A stretch of 64,000 nucleotides of DNA, taken from assembly GCF_009755815.1 (NCBI RefSeq), contig NZ_WRPK01000008.1, positions 288,619-352,618 on the forward strand, in the 5' to 3' direction. This DNA comes from Flavisphingomonas formosensis (GTDB lineage Bacteria > Pseudomonadota > Alphaproteobacteria > Sphingomonadales > Sphingomonadaceae). The notes under the pieces were generated by a model, which saw only the letters and a list, made by a program, of their open reading frames with translations, made no database searches and was not told the DNA's origin. Shown here one piece after another: positions 29,560 through 36,334 of the stretch (the stretch's first letter is position 1; every line of letters begins with the position of its first letter). The translations under genes were made by a program, and so were the position numbers.

Positions 29560-30207
29560 TCAGCGGTCGCGGCTCAACTCGTCGACCTCGTTCATGATGG
29601 ATTGAAGCGCGGTCCTGCCCTCGTCCGTCTTATACTCCCTGCGCGACGCCAGCTTGCCATCCTCCAGAAGGGACTCCAGCGCGACGCGCGCACGCGCGAC
29701 ACGGCTCTTGATGGTGCCAACGGCACAGCCACAGATTTCGGCCGCTTCTTCATAGGCGAACCCGCCGGCACCGACGAGGATCAAGGCCTCCCGCTGCGGC
29801 TGCGGAAGATGTAGAAGCGCCCGCTGCATATCTGCGAGTTCGATATGTCGATCCTGGCTCGCGGGCGCCGCGAGGAGCTTCGAGGCAGTGATCTCGTCCC
29901 ACTCCCCCTTGAAGCGGGCTCGCCGCATCTGGGAGAGGAAGAGGTTACGCAGTATTATGAATGTCCAGGCGCGCATGTTCGTGCCTGCCTGGAAACGCTG
30001 GCGTGCGGCCCAGGCCTTGAGCAGCGTCTCCTGCACGAGATCGTCGGCAAGATCACGATTGCCCGAAAGCGACCGCCCGAACGCACGAAGATGCGGAATC
30101 ACGCGCGCAAGTTCAGTCTTGAATTCATCATCCGACAGCGGCTGCGCGAGGACAGTTTCGGCTTCGTCCTCAACATCCGGCTCTTCGGGGCGGCCTTTGC
30201 TACTCAT
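29560..30207 (-). CDS. ecfG: General stress response ECF sigma factor EcfG
   Basis: A 215-residue ECF15-type sigma factor. Region 2 reads LRAFGRSLSGNRDLADDLVQ, ETLLKAWAARQRFQAGTNMR and AWTFIILRNLFLSQMRRARF; region 4 reads LPQPQREALILVGAGGFAY and EEAAEICGCAVGTIKSRVAR. An N-terminal acidic tail precedes region 2. It recognises GGAAC-N16/17-CGTT promoters when freed from NepR. The ATG at 30207 has GGAGG 7-8 bases upstream; the frame is open to 30318 but less well supported. A perfect sigma-EcfG promoter at 30669-30693 points at it through a small gene, implying autoregulation. Placing ecfG apart from nepR is less usual. Confidence 0.92.
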   Translation of the reverse strand: MSSKGRPEEPDVEDEAETVLAQPLSDDEFKTELARVIPHLRAFGRSLSGNRDLADDLVQETLLKAWAARQRFQAGTNMRAWTFIILRNLFLSQMRRARFKGEWDEITASKLLAAPASQDRHIELADMQRALLHLPQPQREALILVGAGGFAYEEAAEICGCAVGTIKSRVARARVALESLLEDGKLASRREYKTDEGRTALQSIMNEVDELSRDR

Positions 30208-30490
30208 CGCGCCTCCGGGCTTGTCCCAGTCATACGCACCAGGATCGCGGCCACCAGATAGGGGTGGTTCATGCAATTGGCCATAGGCTGGTTTTGGTCT
30301 GATATTGTTTTGGAGCATCTTTCCGCAGATCCACGACCTAATTCGTCAGATGGGATGCGCTGACGGCAAGCGAGTCCATCCTCCCCTTCTTGCCGATTGC
30401 GGCCGGGCTTCCTCATTCGTTGCGGAGTCGCAAGAACCGGGATGTGCGCCTTACCAGTCTTCCGATTGGAGAAACGGAAGGCCGCAGACC
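30208..30490 (-). other. Intergenic stretch upstream of ecfG
   Basis: 283 bases between the small membrane protein gene and ecfG. A modest hairpin CTTCCG/CGGAAG (30459-30480) follows the small gene but has no T-tract. No second promoter of clear form is seen, so ecfG is likely read at least in part from the sigma-EcfG promoter at 30669-30693. Confidence 0.4.
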
Positions 30491-30628
30491 CTAACGGGTC
30501 AAAAGATAGACGAGCGCAAATGCGATCACCACGAGCAGTAGCGAGATTGTGAGAATGTAGCGCGTCATGTGCGGCGTTGCGCCAGCACGCGCTTCCTCCG
30601 TCGTGAGATTGACCTGTTCTTCCGGCAT
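30491..30628 (-). CDS. Small single-helix membrane protein of the GSR locus
   Basis: 45 residues. An acidic, soluble N-terminus (MPEEQVNLTTEEARAG) is followed by MTRY and a hydrophobic helix ILTISLLLVVIAFALVYLL ending in Thr-Arg, so an inner-membrane protein with a short cytoplasmic or periplasmic tail. AGGAAAGGA lies about 8 bases before the ATG. A perfect sigma-EcfG promoter lies 40 bases upstream (30669-30693). It sits between phyR and ecfG, so it is likely stress-induced. No function is known; it may be a membrane stabiliser or a modulator of the kinase partners. Confidence 0.72.
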   Translation of the reverse strand: MPEEQVNLTTEEARAGATPHMTRYILTISLLLVVIAFALVYLLTR

Positions 30629-30668
30629 GGCGGAGAGTCCTTTCCTCCGTCGTTCGTATCGACATGCC

Positions 30669-30693
30669 AACGCGCCGGTGATGGCCGGGTTCC
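30669..30693 (-). promoter_or_regulatory. Perfect sigma-EcfG promoter
   Basis: Read on the minus strand: GGAAC (30693-30689), 16-base spacer, CGTT (30672-30669). This equals the published GSR consensus GGAAC-N16/17-CGTT with no mismatch. It is 41 bases upstream of the 45-residue membrane protein gene and directs transcription toward ecfG. Confidence 0.85.
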
Positions 30694-30721
30694 ACGTCCG
30701 GCCACCAATGACGCACCGCGG

Positions 30722-31516
30722 TCAGGCGGGAACCGTCGCCGAATCGAAAAACAGCGCCTGGCTGATCGCCGCCTTCACCGTGGACCGCTGGAAGGGCTTG
30801 GTGATCAGGAAGGTCGGCTCGGGCCGCTCGCCGGTCAGCAGCCTTTCCGGGAAGGCGGTGATGAAGATCACCGGCACGCTGAATTGGGCCAATATGTCCT
30901 TCACCGCATCGATGCCCGAGCTGTCGTCTGCAAGCTGGATGTCCGCCAGCACGAGGCCAGGACGCTTGGCCATCGCCTGTGCCACCGCCTCGTCGCGCGT
31001 GACGGCGACGCCATTCACCTCATGGCCGAGGTCTCGTACGATCGTCTCGAGGTCCATCGCGATGATCGGCTCGTCCTCGATGATCAGCACTTCTGCATGG
31101 GTCTGGCGCTCGATCTCGGCCAAGGCCTCCGCGACGAGCGCATCCACCTCTTTCGGCTCGAGATCCATCAGGTAGCCGGCATCCTCGGCGGTGAAGCCCT
31201 CCATCGCAGTCAGCAACAGCGCCTGGCGGGACAGCGGCGTGATTCGTGCAAGACGCGCCCTGGCGATCGATTCCGGCTCCTCCGTGCTGCCGACATCCGC
31301 GAGGTCGTCTGCATTGGCCGACGCCCAGATGCGCTGGAAGGTACGATAAAGGCCGAGCCGGGCATCCACGTCGCGCGGGAAATCCTCCGGTGCGGCCACG
31401 ATGGCTTCCAGCGCCGCGCGCACATAGGCGTCGCCATGCTGCTGGCTGCCGGTAAGCGCGCGAGCATAGCGCCGCAGGAAGGGCAGATGAGGGGCAAGTT
31501 GCTGGCCGAGCGACAT
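30722..31516 (-). CDS. phyR: General stress response regulator PhyR
   Basis: 264 residues. The N-terminal half mimics an ECF sigma factor (residues 1-130, with LPFLRRYARALTGSQQHGDA and LSRQALLLTAMEGFTAEDAG) and the C-terminal half is a receiver domain (VLIIEDEPIIAMDLE, then LVLADIQLAD with the phospho-acceptor Asp192, then FITAFPERLLTG and ITKPF). Phosphorylation frees the sigma-like half to bind NepR, releasing EcfG. The ATG at 31516 is the family start. It is divergent from nepR and the PhyP-like gene, the usual GSR arrangement. Confidence 0.96.
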   Translation of the reverse strand: MSLGQQLAPHLPFLRRYARALTGSQQHGDAYVRAALEAIVAAPEDFPRDVDARLGLYRTFQRIWASANADDLADVGSTEEPESIARARLARITPLSRQALLLTAMEGFTAEDAGYLMDLEPKEVDALVAEALAEIERQTHAEVLIIEDEPIIAMDLETIVRDLGHEVNGVAVTRDEAVAQAMAKRPGLVLADIQLADDSSGIDAVKDILAQFSVPVIFITAFPERLLTGERPEPTFLITKPFQRSTVKAAISQALFFDSATVPA

Positions 31517-31623
31517 GAGCTTCGTAACTCCCTGAGAATAAGGGCTTGTGATCCAATCCCGGGCGTAAACGCAACTGTCCCGGCACCGCCGGTGGCCTTT
31601 TGCTTTAACCCCCGGCTGCGCAT

Positions 31624-31648
31624 GGAACCAACATCTCAGTTTTTTGTT
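31624..31648 (+). promoter_or_regulatory. Near-perfect sigma-EcfG promoter for nepR-phyP
   Basis: GGAAC (31624-31628), 16-base spacer, TGTT (31645-31648): one mismatch to the GGAAC-N16/17-CGTT consensus. It lies about 170 bases upstream of nepR, pointing into nepR and the PhyP-like gene. A second, weaker GGAAC (31740-31744) with CTTT 16 bases on lies closer to the gene. Confidence 0.65.
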
Positions 31649-31817
31649 TCCATGCCAGTACAGGCAATTTATGCGATTGGTGGTTTCAGGGGTGTCACGA
31701 TACCAGGAAAAGGTTCGGCCGGACGACCAGGGAGCGGCGGGAACCATTTCTCGTGTTGCGCTTTTTGATGCCACCAAGGGGATGGGCGGATTGGCTTTGG
31801 ACGACCGGAACAAGAAG

Positions 31818-31970
31818 ATGGCGACTTCGGATGAGGGGCGGGCCAAGCCGCGGTCCACAAAGTCGCCTCAGCAGAACAATCTAGGCAATGCGCTTCGCAC
31901 CGTCTATCAGGAGGCGGTGAATGAAGAAGTTCCCCAGGATTTGCTCGACCTGCTCGGCAAGCTTCGCTGA
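31818..31970 (+). CDS. nepR: Anti-sigma factor NepR
   Basis: 50 residues. A short polar tail is followed by the canonical core QQNNLGNALRTVYQEAV and NEEVPQDLLDLLGKLR, the two helices that grip EcfG. The ATG at 31818 gives the size of known NepR proteins; in-frame starts upstream (ATG 31782, TTG 31791) would add 9 to 12 residues. It lies 18 bases before the PhyP-like gene and is divergent from phyR. Being under a sigma-EcfG promoter gives negative feedback. Confidence 0.85.
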   Translation: MATSDEGRAKPRSTKSPQQNNLGNALRTVYQEAVNEEVPQDLLDLLGKLR

Positions 31971-31988
31971 CAAGGCCTTGAGGCGCCT

Positions 31989-33587
31989 ATGCGCCCGGTG
32001 AGGCCGCACTCCCTTCCCTTTCGTTTCGCACGGCTTCCCACCGGGACGAAGATGTTCGCGATTCTCACGGCCGCCTTGCTGCCGCTGGGGTTGATTGCCT
32101 TTTTCGCGTCCTTGCAAACGGCGCGGTCCAGCCGCGACATGCGACAATCCGAAGCTCAGATAGTCGCCACCGCCGTAGCCTATCAGATCGAAACAGCCAT
32201 CGATCGCAACGCCGTCGCGCTGCGCGGCATCGCATCGGAAGTCGCCGCCGCGCCCCACGATCATGCCCTGTGCCGTCGCACGCCGGATCGGCTGCGGCGT
32301 GTCGACGATGGGCCCTTGCGCTTCGCCATCTTCGATCGCGGCGGGGTGCTGCTCTGCTCTACCCGCGGTTTCAAGCCGCAGATCAACCCGGAAGGGCTTA
32401 GGGAAGGCCGAACGGAGGTCGATCTCGTCGGTTTCGGCGATGCCGTGCGTTTCCGCGTCGGCGGCAGCGATGCCGGCGCGATCGCGATCGGCGAATTCTC
32501 CCGCAACACCATCGCCCATATCGCGCAGCCCAGCGGTGCGATCGACGGCACCTACGTGCTGCAGCTCCACCAGGGCAATGCGCTGATGCCGATCACCGTC
32601 GCGGTCGGTGCCCAGGGACCGATCAGCCGCACCTTCGATATCTCCGCACCGATCGCCGATGGACAGCTCTCGATCGAATTGATGGTGCGTTCCGCACCCT
32701 TCACGGCGACCGAGATAGTGCTGGTGTTGTTGCCTATCCTCATGTGGATCGCTGCCGCGCTGATCGGCTGGATCGTCGTCGAGCGCCTGCTCCTGCGGCC
32801 GCTCGCGCTGATGCAGCGGGCGATCGCCGACTATAAATCGGGCGACCCGCTGCTGGTGCTGCCGGTGCTGACCACGCCGGCGCTGGAGATCCGGCGTCTG
32901 GGCGACGCCTTCCAACGCGTCACCCAGACGATCGCGCGCCACGAGGTCGAGCTGGAACAGGGCCTCGCCCGCCAGACCAAGCTCACGCGCGAGGTGCATC
33001 ACCGCGTCAAGAACAACCTCCAGATCGTGGCGAGCCTCATCAACATCCATGCACGCGGCGTCGAAACCGAGGAAGCCGCCGCTGCCTATGCCTCGATCCA
33101 GCGCCGCGTCGACGCGCTCGCCGTCGTCCACCGCAACCATTATGCCGAACTCGAGGAAAATCGCGGCCTCAGCCTCCGCGGACTGATCAGCGAGCTCGCG
33201 TCCAATCTGCGCGCCACTGCGCCGTCCAGCGCCGCTTCGCTGGCGATCAGCCTCGACGTGATGCCCGCCAATGCCTCGCAGGACGTAGCGGTCCCCGTGG
33301 CGTTCCTGATCACCGAGATCGTCGAACTTGTGATGATGCTCGATCCTGGGGGCACGATCGCGATCGAGCTCCGTCCGGCCCCTGATCCCGGCCGCGCGAT
33401 TCTCTCCGTCACGTCCGCCGGCTTGCGCGATCACGACGGGCCGCATCATCCCAACCAGGATCGCATCGGCCGCGTACTGGAAGGCTTGGCCCGGCAATTG
33501 CGCGCGCCCCTGGTGAAGGACGGAGTGATCGGCCAATATGCGATAGAAATCGCGATCATACCCGATGCGTCGAATCCCGGCAGCTGA
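31989..33587 (+). CDS. phyP: PhyP-like membrane HisKA_2 protein with degenerate ATPase domain
   Basis: 532 residues. It has a transmembrane helix near the N-terminus (MFAILTAALLPLGLIAFFA), an extracytoplasmic sensor domain (about residues 42-235), a second helix (IVLVLLPILMWIAAALIGWIV) and a HAMP-like linker. The HisKA_2 dimerisation helix reads TREVHHRVKNNLQIVASLIN (His337/338). The ATPase domain that follows is ruined: the N-box asparagines are missing (ITEIVELVMML instead of the usual N-E-L-x-x-N-A), and no D-x-G-x-G or G2 box is found. This fits PhyP, the negative regulator of PhyR known from Sphingomonas, which would dephosphorylate rather than phosphorylate. The symbol rests on position and domain content. 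Confidence 0.82.
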   Translation: MRPVRPHSLPFRFARLPTGTKMFAILTAALLPLGLIAFFASLQTARSSRDMRQSEAQIVATAVAYQIETAIDRNAVALRGIASEVAAAPHDHALCRRTPDRLRRVDDGPLRFAIFDRGGVLLCSTRGFKPQINPEGLREGRTEVDLVGFGDAVRFRVGGSDAGAIAIGEFSRNTIAHIAQPSGAIDGTYVLQLHQGNALMPITVAVGAQGPISRTFDISAPIADGQLSIELMVRSAPFTATEIVLVLLPILMWIAAALIGWIVVERLLLRPLALMQRAIADYKSGDPLLVLPVLTTPALEIRRLGDAFQRVTQTIARHEVELEQGLARQTKLTREVHHRVKNNLQIVASLINIHARGVETEEAAAAYASIQRRVDALAVVHRNHYAELEENRGLSLRGLISELASNLRATAPSSAASLAISLDVMPANASQDVAVPVAFLITEIVELVMMLDPGGTIAIELRPAPDPGRAILSVTSAGLRDHDGPHHPNQDRIGRVLEGLARQLRAPLVKDGVIGQYAIEIAIIPDASNPGS

Positions 33588-33626
33588 TCCGCGCCTGAAA
33601 TTTCTTCGCGTTTTTTCGCGAGGCAC

Positions 33627-33651
33627 GGAACCGACACCATCGGAGATCGTT
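33627..33651 (+). promoter_or_regulatory. Perfect sigma-EcfG promoter in a gene-free stretch
   Basis: GGAAC (33627-33631), 16-base spacer (33632-33647), CGTT (33648-33651), no mismatch to the GSR consensus. The expected transcription start is near 33658-33661, exactly where a stem-loop begins. The next protein gene starts only at 33870, beyond a strong terminator. Confidence 0.85.
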
Positions 33652-33658
33652 CTACGGT

Positions 33659-33752
33659 TCGGATAGCGACCTTTTGCCCCCCCGCTCTCGCTGTCCAAGA
33701 CCATAGGCCCGGGCATCGGCTATCCCCCCGCCGATGTCCGGGCCTTAATTTT
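33659..33752 (+). ncRNA. Candidate sigma-EcfG-dependent small RNA with two poly-C loops
   Basis: About 94 bases from the predicted start to the end of the T-tract. Stem-loop 1 pairs 33661-33669 (GGATAGCGA) with 33688-33696 (TCGCTGTCC), nine pairs with one U-G, and an 18-base loop that shows seven C in a row (33677-33683). Stem-loop 2 pairs 33705-33720 with 33730-33745, sixteen pairs with one G-U, loop TATCCCCCC, followed by TTAATTTT, a strong Rho-independent terminator. Both loops expose six to seven C, the classical anti-Shine-Dalgarno form of trans-acting sRNAs. No open frame is present. Alternatively, stem-loop 2 serves only the phyP transcript and there is no separate RNA. Confidence 0.62.
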
Positions 33753-33772
33753 GTGCCGGAAATCCGGTTTGT

Positions 33773-33841
33773 TGAATCATTTCGATTCAGCAAGGACCAT
33801 TGGGAACCTCCTGTCGCGCCGGACATTTACCGGCAGGTTCC
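33773..33841 (+). promoter_or_regulatory. Structured leader of the entericidin-like gene
   Basis: Two inverted repeats: TGAATC/GATTCA (33773-33789), and GGAACCT (33803-33809) with GCCGG (33818-33822) pairing to the continuous CCGGCAGGTTCC (33830-33841), leaving an 8-base bulge. They lie between the sRNA terminator and the ribosome site of the lipoprotein gene. This could be a leader hairpin affecting stability or translation, or an overlapping promoter. Confidence 0.4.
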
Positions 33842-33869
33842 AAAGGGGAACTTTGGCAGGAGACGAAAG

Positions 33870-34010
33870 ATGGTTCGCAAGCTCGTTATGGTGGCACTCG
33901 CCGCAGGCAGCCTTATGGCGGTTGCAGCATGCAATACGGTGGAAGGCGCGGGCAAGGACGTATCCTCTGCCGGCAAGGCCGTATCCAACGCCGCGAGCGA
34001 CGCCAAATAA
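33870..34010 (+). CDS. Entericidin-like small lipoprotein
   Basis: 46 residues. A signal peptide VRKLVMVALAAGSLMAVAAC ends in a lipobox (AVAAC, Cys about residue 21), then the mature part NTVEGAGKDVSSAGKAVSNA, the entericidin A/B pattern of G-K-D repeats. The mature lipoprotein would be anchored in the envelope. CAGGAG lies 7 bases before the ATG. Entericidin-type genes are commonly induced in stress; its place in the GSR locus fits. A terminator hairpin follows. Confidence 0.85.
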   Translation: MVRKLVMVALAAGSLMAVAACNTVEGAGKDVSSAGKAVSNAASDAK

Positions 34011-34035
34011 GCTTCCTTCCTCCTTCGCAAGTTTC

Positions 34036-34076
34036 GACGCCGCCGGCCGCCCAGTGCACCGGCGGCGTCTTGCTGT
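34036..34076 (+). terminator. Terminator of the entericidin-like gene
   Basis: GACGCCGCCGG (34036-34046) and CCGGCGGCGTC (34059-34069) form a perfect 11-bp stem with a 12-base loop, followed by TTGCTGTT. The T-tract is imperfect. Confidence 0.65.
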
Positions 34077-34091
34077 TATGGAAAGCCGATT

Positions 34092-34130
34092 AGAGCATCG
34101 TGTGGAAAAGTGGGAATCGGTTTCCCGCAG
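34092..34130. repeat. Dispersed repeat, AGAGCATCGTG family, copy 1
   Basis: TAGAGCATCGTGTGGAAAAG followed by TGGGAATCGGTTTCCCGC. A second copy is at 58070-58107. The core GGAAAAGTGGGAAYCGGTTT.CC is an imperfect palindrome (GGGAAYCGGTTTYCC) and is common in alphaproteobacterial intergenic regions; its role is unknown. Confidence 0.7.
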
Positions 34131-34187
34131 AAACGATGCGATGCAAAGGTTTACAGCAAGCCGGGCGATTCGCGTCGCCCGTTTGCG

Positions 34188-34955
34188 CTAGGATGGCGCG
34201 ATCTCGCTTCGCTGCCCCCTGGCGCGCTTGCGCTCAGTGAACCAGATGCCGATGATCGCCAGCTCATACAGCAGGACCAGCGGCAGCGCGAGCAGCAGCA
34301 TGGAAACGACGTCTGGCGGGCTCAGCACAGCGGCGATCGCGAACACGCCGACGATCGCGTAACGGCGCCCTTTGATGAGTTGCGGCCGGGAGACGATCCC
34401 CGCCCTCTCCAGCAGCATCAGCAGCACCGGCAGCAGGAAAGCGACGCCGAAGCCGAAGAGGAATTTCGTGACGAAGCTCAGATAATTGCCGACGGCCGGC
34501 AGCGCCTCCTGCTTAACCCCGCCGATATCGCCAGTATAACCCAGCAGGAAATGCAGCGCGATCGGCATGGCGAGATAATAAGCCATGGCCGCACCGGACA
34601 GAAACAGCACCGGCGTCAGCAAAAGGAAGGGCAGGAAAGCCCGCTTTTCCTTTGCATAAAGGCCAGGCGCGATGAACTGCCAAAGCTGGTTGGCGATCAG
34701 CGGGAAGGACAGCATCAGGCCGGCGAAGAAGGCGACCTTCAGCTCGGCGAAGAACGCCTCGAACACGTCCGTGTAGATCAGCTTGCCCTGCCCCGCGCGC
34801 AGCAGCGGCTGCACGAGGAAGGCGAAGATCGGCTTGGCGAAATAGAGGCAGATCAGGAAGCAGGCGCCCAGCGACGCGAAGCTCCATAGCAGCCGCCTGC
34901 GCAATTCGATCAGATGATCGAGCAACGGCGCCCGGCTTTCGTCGATATCCTTCAT
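34188..34955 (-). CDS. tatC: Twin-arginine translocase subunit TatC
   Basis: A 255-residue six-helix inner-membrane protein that, with TatB, binds twin-arginine signal peptides and recruits TatA. The N-terminal APLLDHLIELRRRLLWSFAS is the conserved signal-binding segment; helices follow, and LSPPDVVSMLLLALPLVLLY and FTERKRARGQ close the protein. The ATG overlaps the tatB stop by 4 bases. It is the last gene of the tatABC run. Confidence 0.96.
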   Translation of the reverse strand: MKDIDESRAPLLDHLIELRRRLLWSFASLGACFLICLYFAKPIFAFLVQPLLRAGQGKLIYTDVFEAFFAELKVAFFAGLMLSFPLIANQLWQFIAPGLYAKEKRAFLPFLLLTPVLFLSGAAMAYYLAMPIALHFLLGYTGDIGGVKQEALPAVGNYLSFVTKFLFGFGVAFLLPVLLMLLERAGIVSRPQLIKGRRYAIVGVFAIAAVLSPPDVVSMLLLALPLVLLYELAIIGIWFTERKRARGQRSEIAPS

Positions 34956-35392
34956 GACGCCGGCTTGTCAGCGGGAGGCGTATCGCCCGCGCCGGATGGC
35001 GGCGGAGCGCCAGGCGCGGCCGGCACCTCGGGCGAGGCATCCGCAGCAGGAGCTTCATGGAGTGACGCTCCCGCTTCCACGGGCGGCGGCAGCGGCACGG
35101 GCGCTGGAGCGACCGGCGCCGTACCGCCGTCCGGAGGCGTCTCGACGTGCGGCTGCTGTGGATATTCGCGCATGATCCGCTCATTCTCGGCGGCCCAGCG
35201 CTTTTCCATCTCTTCCAGTTCGGACTGGCGGATCATCTCGTCGAGGCCGGAGCGGAAATGGCGGGCCATGCCCCGCGCCCGGCCGACCCACTGGCCAACC
35301 ACGCGCATCACGCGCGGCAAGTCCTTCGGACCGATCACCACGAGCGCGACGACGGCCAACAGCAGAAATTCGGATGGTGCGACGTCGAACAT
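34952..35392 (-). CDS. tatB: Twin-arginine translocase subunit TatB
   Basis: 146 residues. MFDVAPSEFLLLAVVALVVI is the membrane helix, GPKDLPRVMRVVGQWVGRAR the amphipathic helix, and the rest is an acidic Pro-, Ala- and Glu-rich tail (for example PPDGGTAPVAPAPVPLPPPV) typical of this order. It forms the receptor complex with TatC. Confidence 0.94.
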   Translation of the reverse strand: MFDVAPSEFLLLAVVALVVIGPKDLPRVMRVVGQWVGRARGMARHFRSGLDEMIRQSELEEMEKRWAAENERIMREYPQQPHVETPPDGGTAPVAPAPVPLPPPVEAGASLHEAPAADASPEVPAAPGAPPPSGAGDTPPADKPAS

Positions 35393-35455
35393 GCGGCTCC
35401 CTACGCTGCCTTGGCGCAGGAAGAAAGCGTGGCCGTGATCCCGTGCAGCAGCACC

Positions 35456-35707
35456 TCAGCCCTGCGGACGATCGTCCTTCATCGGCTGAAGATTGGGATC
35501 GGAGGCGGGCTCGAGCGGCGGCTGCTGCTGCAGCCGCGGCGAGGGCGCGGGCTTGGGCTGGTCGTCGTCATCGTCCGACATGCCCTTCTTGAAGCTCTTG
35601 ATGCCCTTGGCGACGTCGCTCATCATCGTCGGAAAACGGCCGCCTCCGAACAGGATGATCGCGACGATCCCCAGAATGATCCAATGAATTGGCGAACCGA
35701 AACCCAT
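35456..35707 (-). CDS. tatA: Twin-arginine translocase subunit TatA
   Basis: 83 residues. A membrane helix IHWIILGIVAIILFGGGRFP and the amphipathic helix MMSDVAKGIKSFKKGM, with an acidic, Pro-rich tail. TatA oligomerises into the translocation pore. It is 63 bases upstream of tatB and 27 bases after scpB. Confidence 0.93.
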   Translation of the reverse strand: MGFGSPIHWIILGIVAIILFGGGRFPTMMSDVAKGIKSFKKGMSDDDDDQPKPAPSPRLQQQPPLEPASDPNLQPMKDDRPQG

Positions 35708-35734
35708 GGCACTATCTCCGCAACTTTCACCTAT

Positions 35735-36334
35735 CTAGGCGTCCGGATCGTCTTTTTCCACCTCTGACTGATCGGCTTCCCAGGCATCCAGCGCAGAATC
35801 GATGGGATCCAGCAGGCCAGCTGCCCTGAGGTCGTCTATGCCGGGCAGGTCGCGGCGGGTTTCGAGGCCGAAATGGGCAAGGAACGCCGTGGTGGTCGCA
35901 TAGGTCAGCGGTCGCCCAGGCACTTCGCGCCGCCCGGCGGGACGCACCCATCCGGCCTCGATGAGCACGTCCAGAGTGCCCTTGGATATCTGCACCCCCC
36001 GGATCGCCTCGATTTCGGCGCGGCTCACCGGCTCATGATAGGCGATGATCGCCAGCGTCTCGATGCCGGCGCGGCTCAGCTTGCGCGGCTCGAACCGCTC
36101 GCGCCGCAGAATATGGGCAAGATCAGGCGCGGTCTGGAAATGCCACAGTCCGCCCCGTTCCACCGGGCCGATGCCGCGACCGGCATAATCCTGCGCCAGC
36201 GTTCCGAGCGCCGCCTTCACGTCCACGCCCTCGCCCACCGCCTTGGAGAGATCGGCGACGCTCAATGGTCCCTCCGCCGCGAACAAGGCAGCCTCGACGG
36301 CACGCACCCCGTCGTCGGGAACGATGCCGCTCAT
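35735..36334 (-). CDS. scpB: Segregation and condensation protein ScpB
   Basis: A 199-residue winged-helix protein that dimerises and binds ScpA in the SMC condensin complex. Segments VRAVEAALFAAEGPLSVADL, SRAGIETLAIIAYHEPVSRA, EIEAIRGVQISKGTLDVLIE and AGWVRPAGRREVPGRPLTYA match the family. The ATG at 36334 overlaps the scpA stop by 4 bases; a long open frame upstream belongs to antisense reading of scpA. Confidence 0.95.
   Translation of the reverse strand: MSGIVPDDGVRAVEAALFAAEGPLSVADLSKAVGEGVDVKAALGTLAQDYAGRGIGPVERGGLWHFQTAPDLAHILRRERFEPRKLSRAGIETLAIIAYHEPVSRAEIEAIRGVQISKGTLDVLIEAGWVRPAGRREVPGRPLTYATTTAFLAHFGLETRRDLPGIDDLRAAGLLDPIDSALDAWEADQSEVEKDDPDA

Noticed and set aside
33803..33826. 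GGAACCTCC as a further sigma-EcfG promoter for the entericidin-like gene
   Set aside because: At 16 or 17 bases downstream the sequence is CATT or ATTT, not CGTT; the GGAACC is better explained as one arm of a hairpin.
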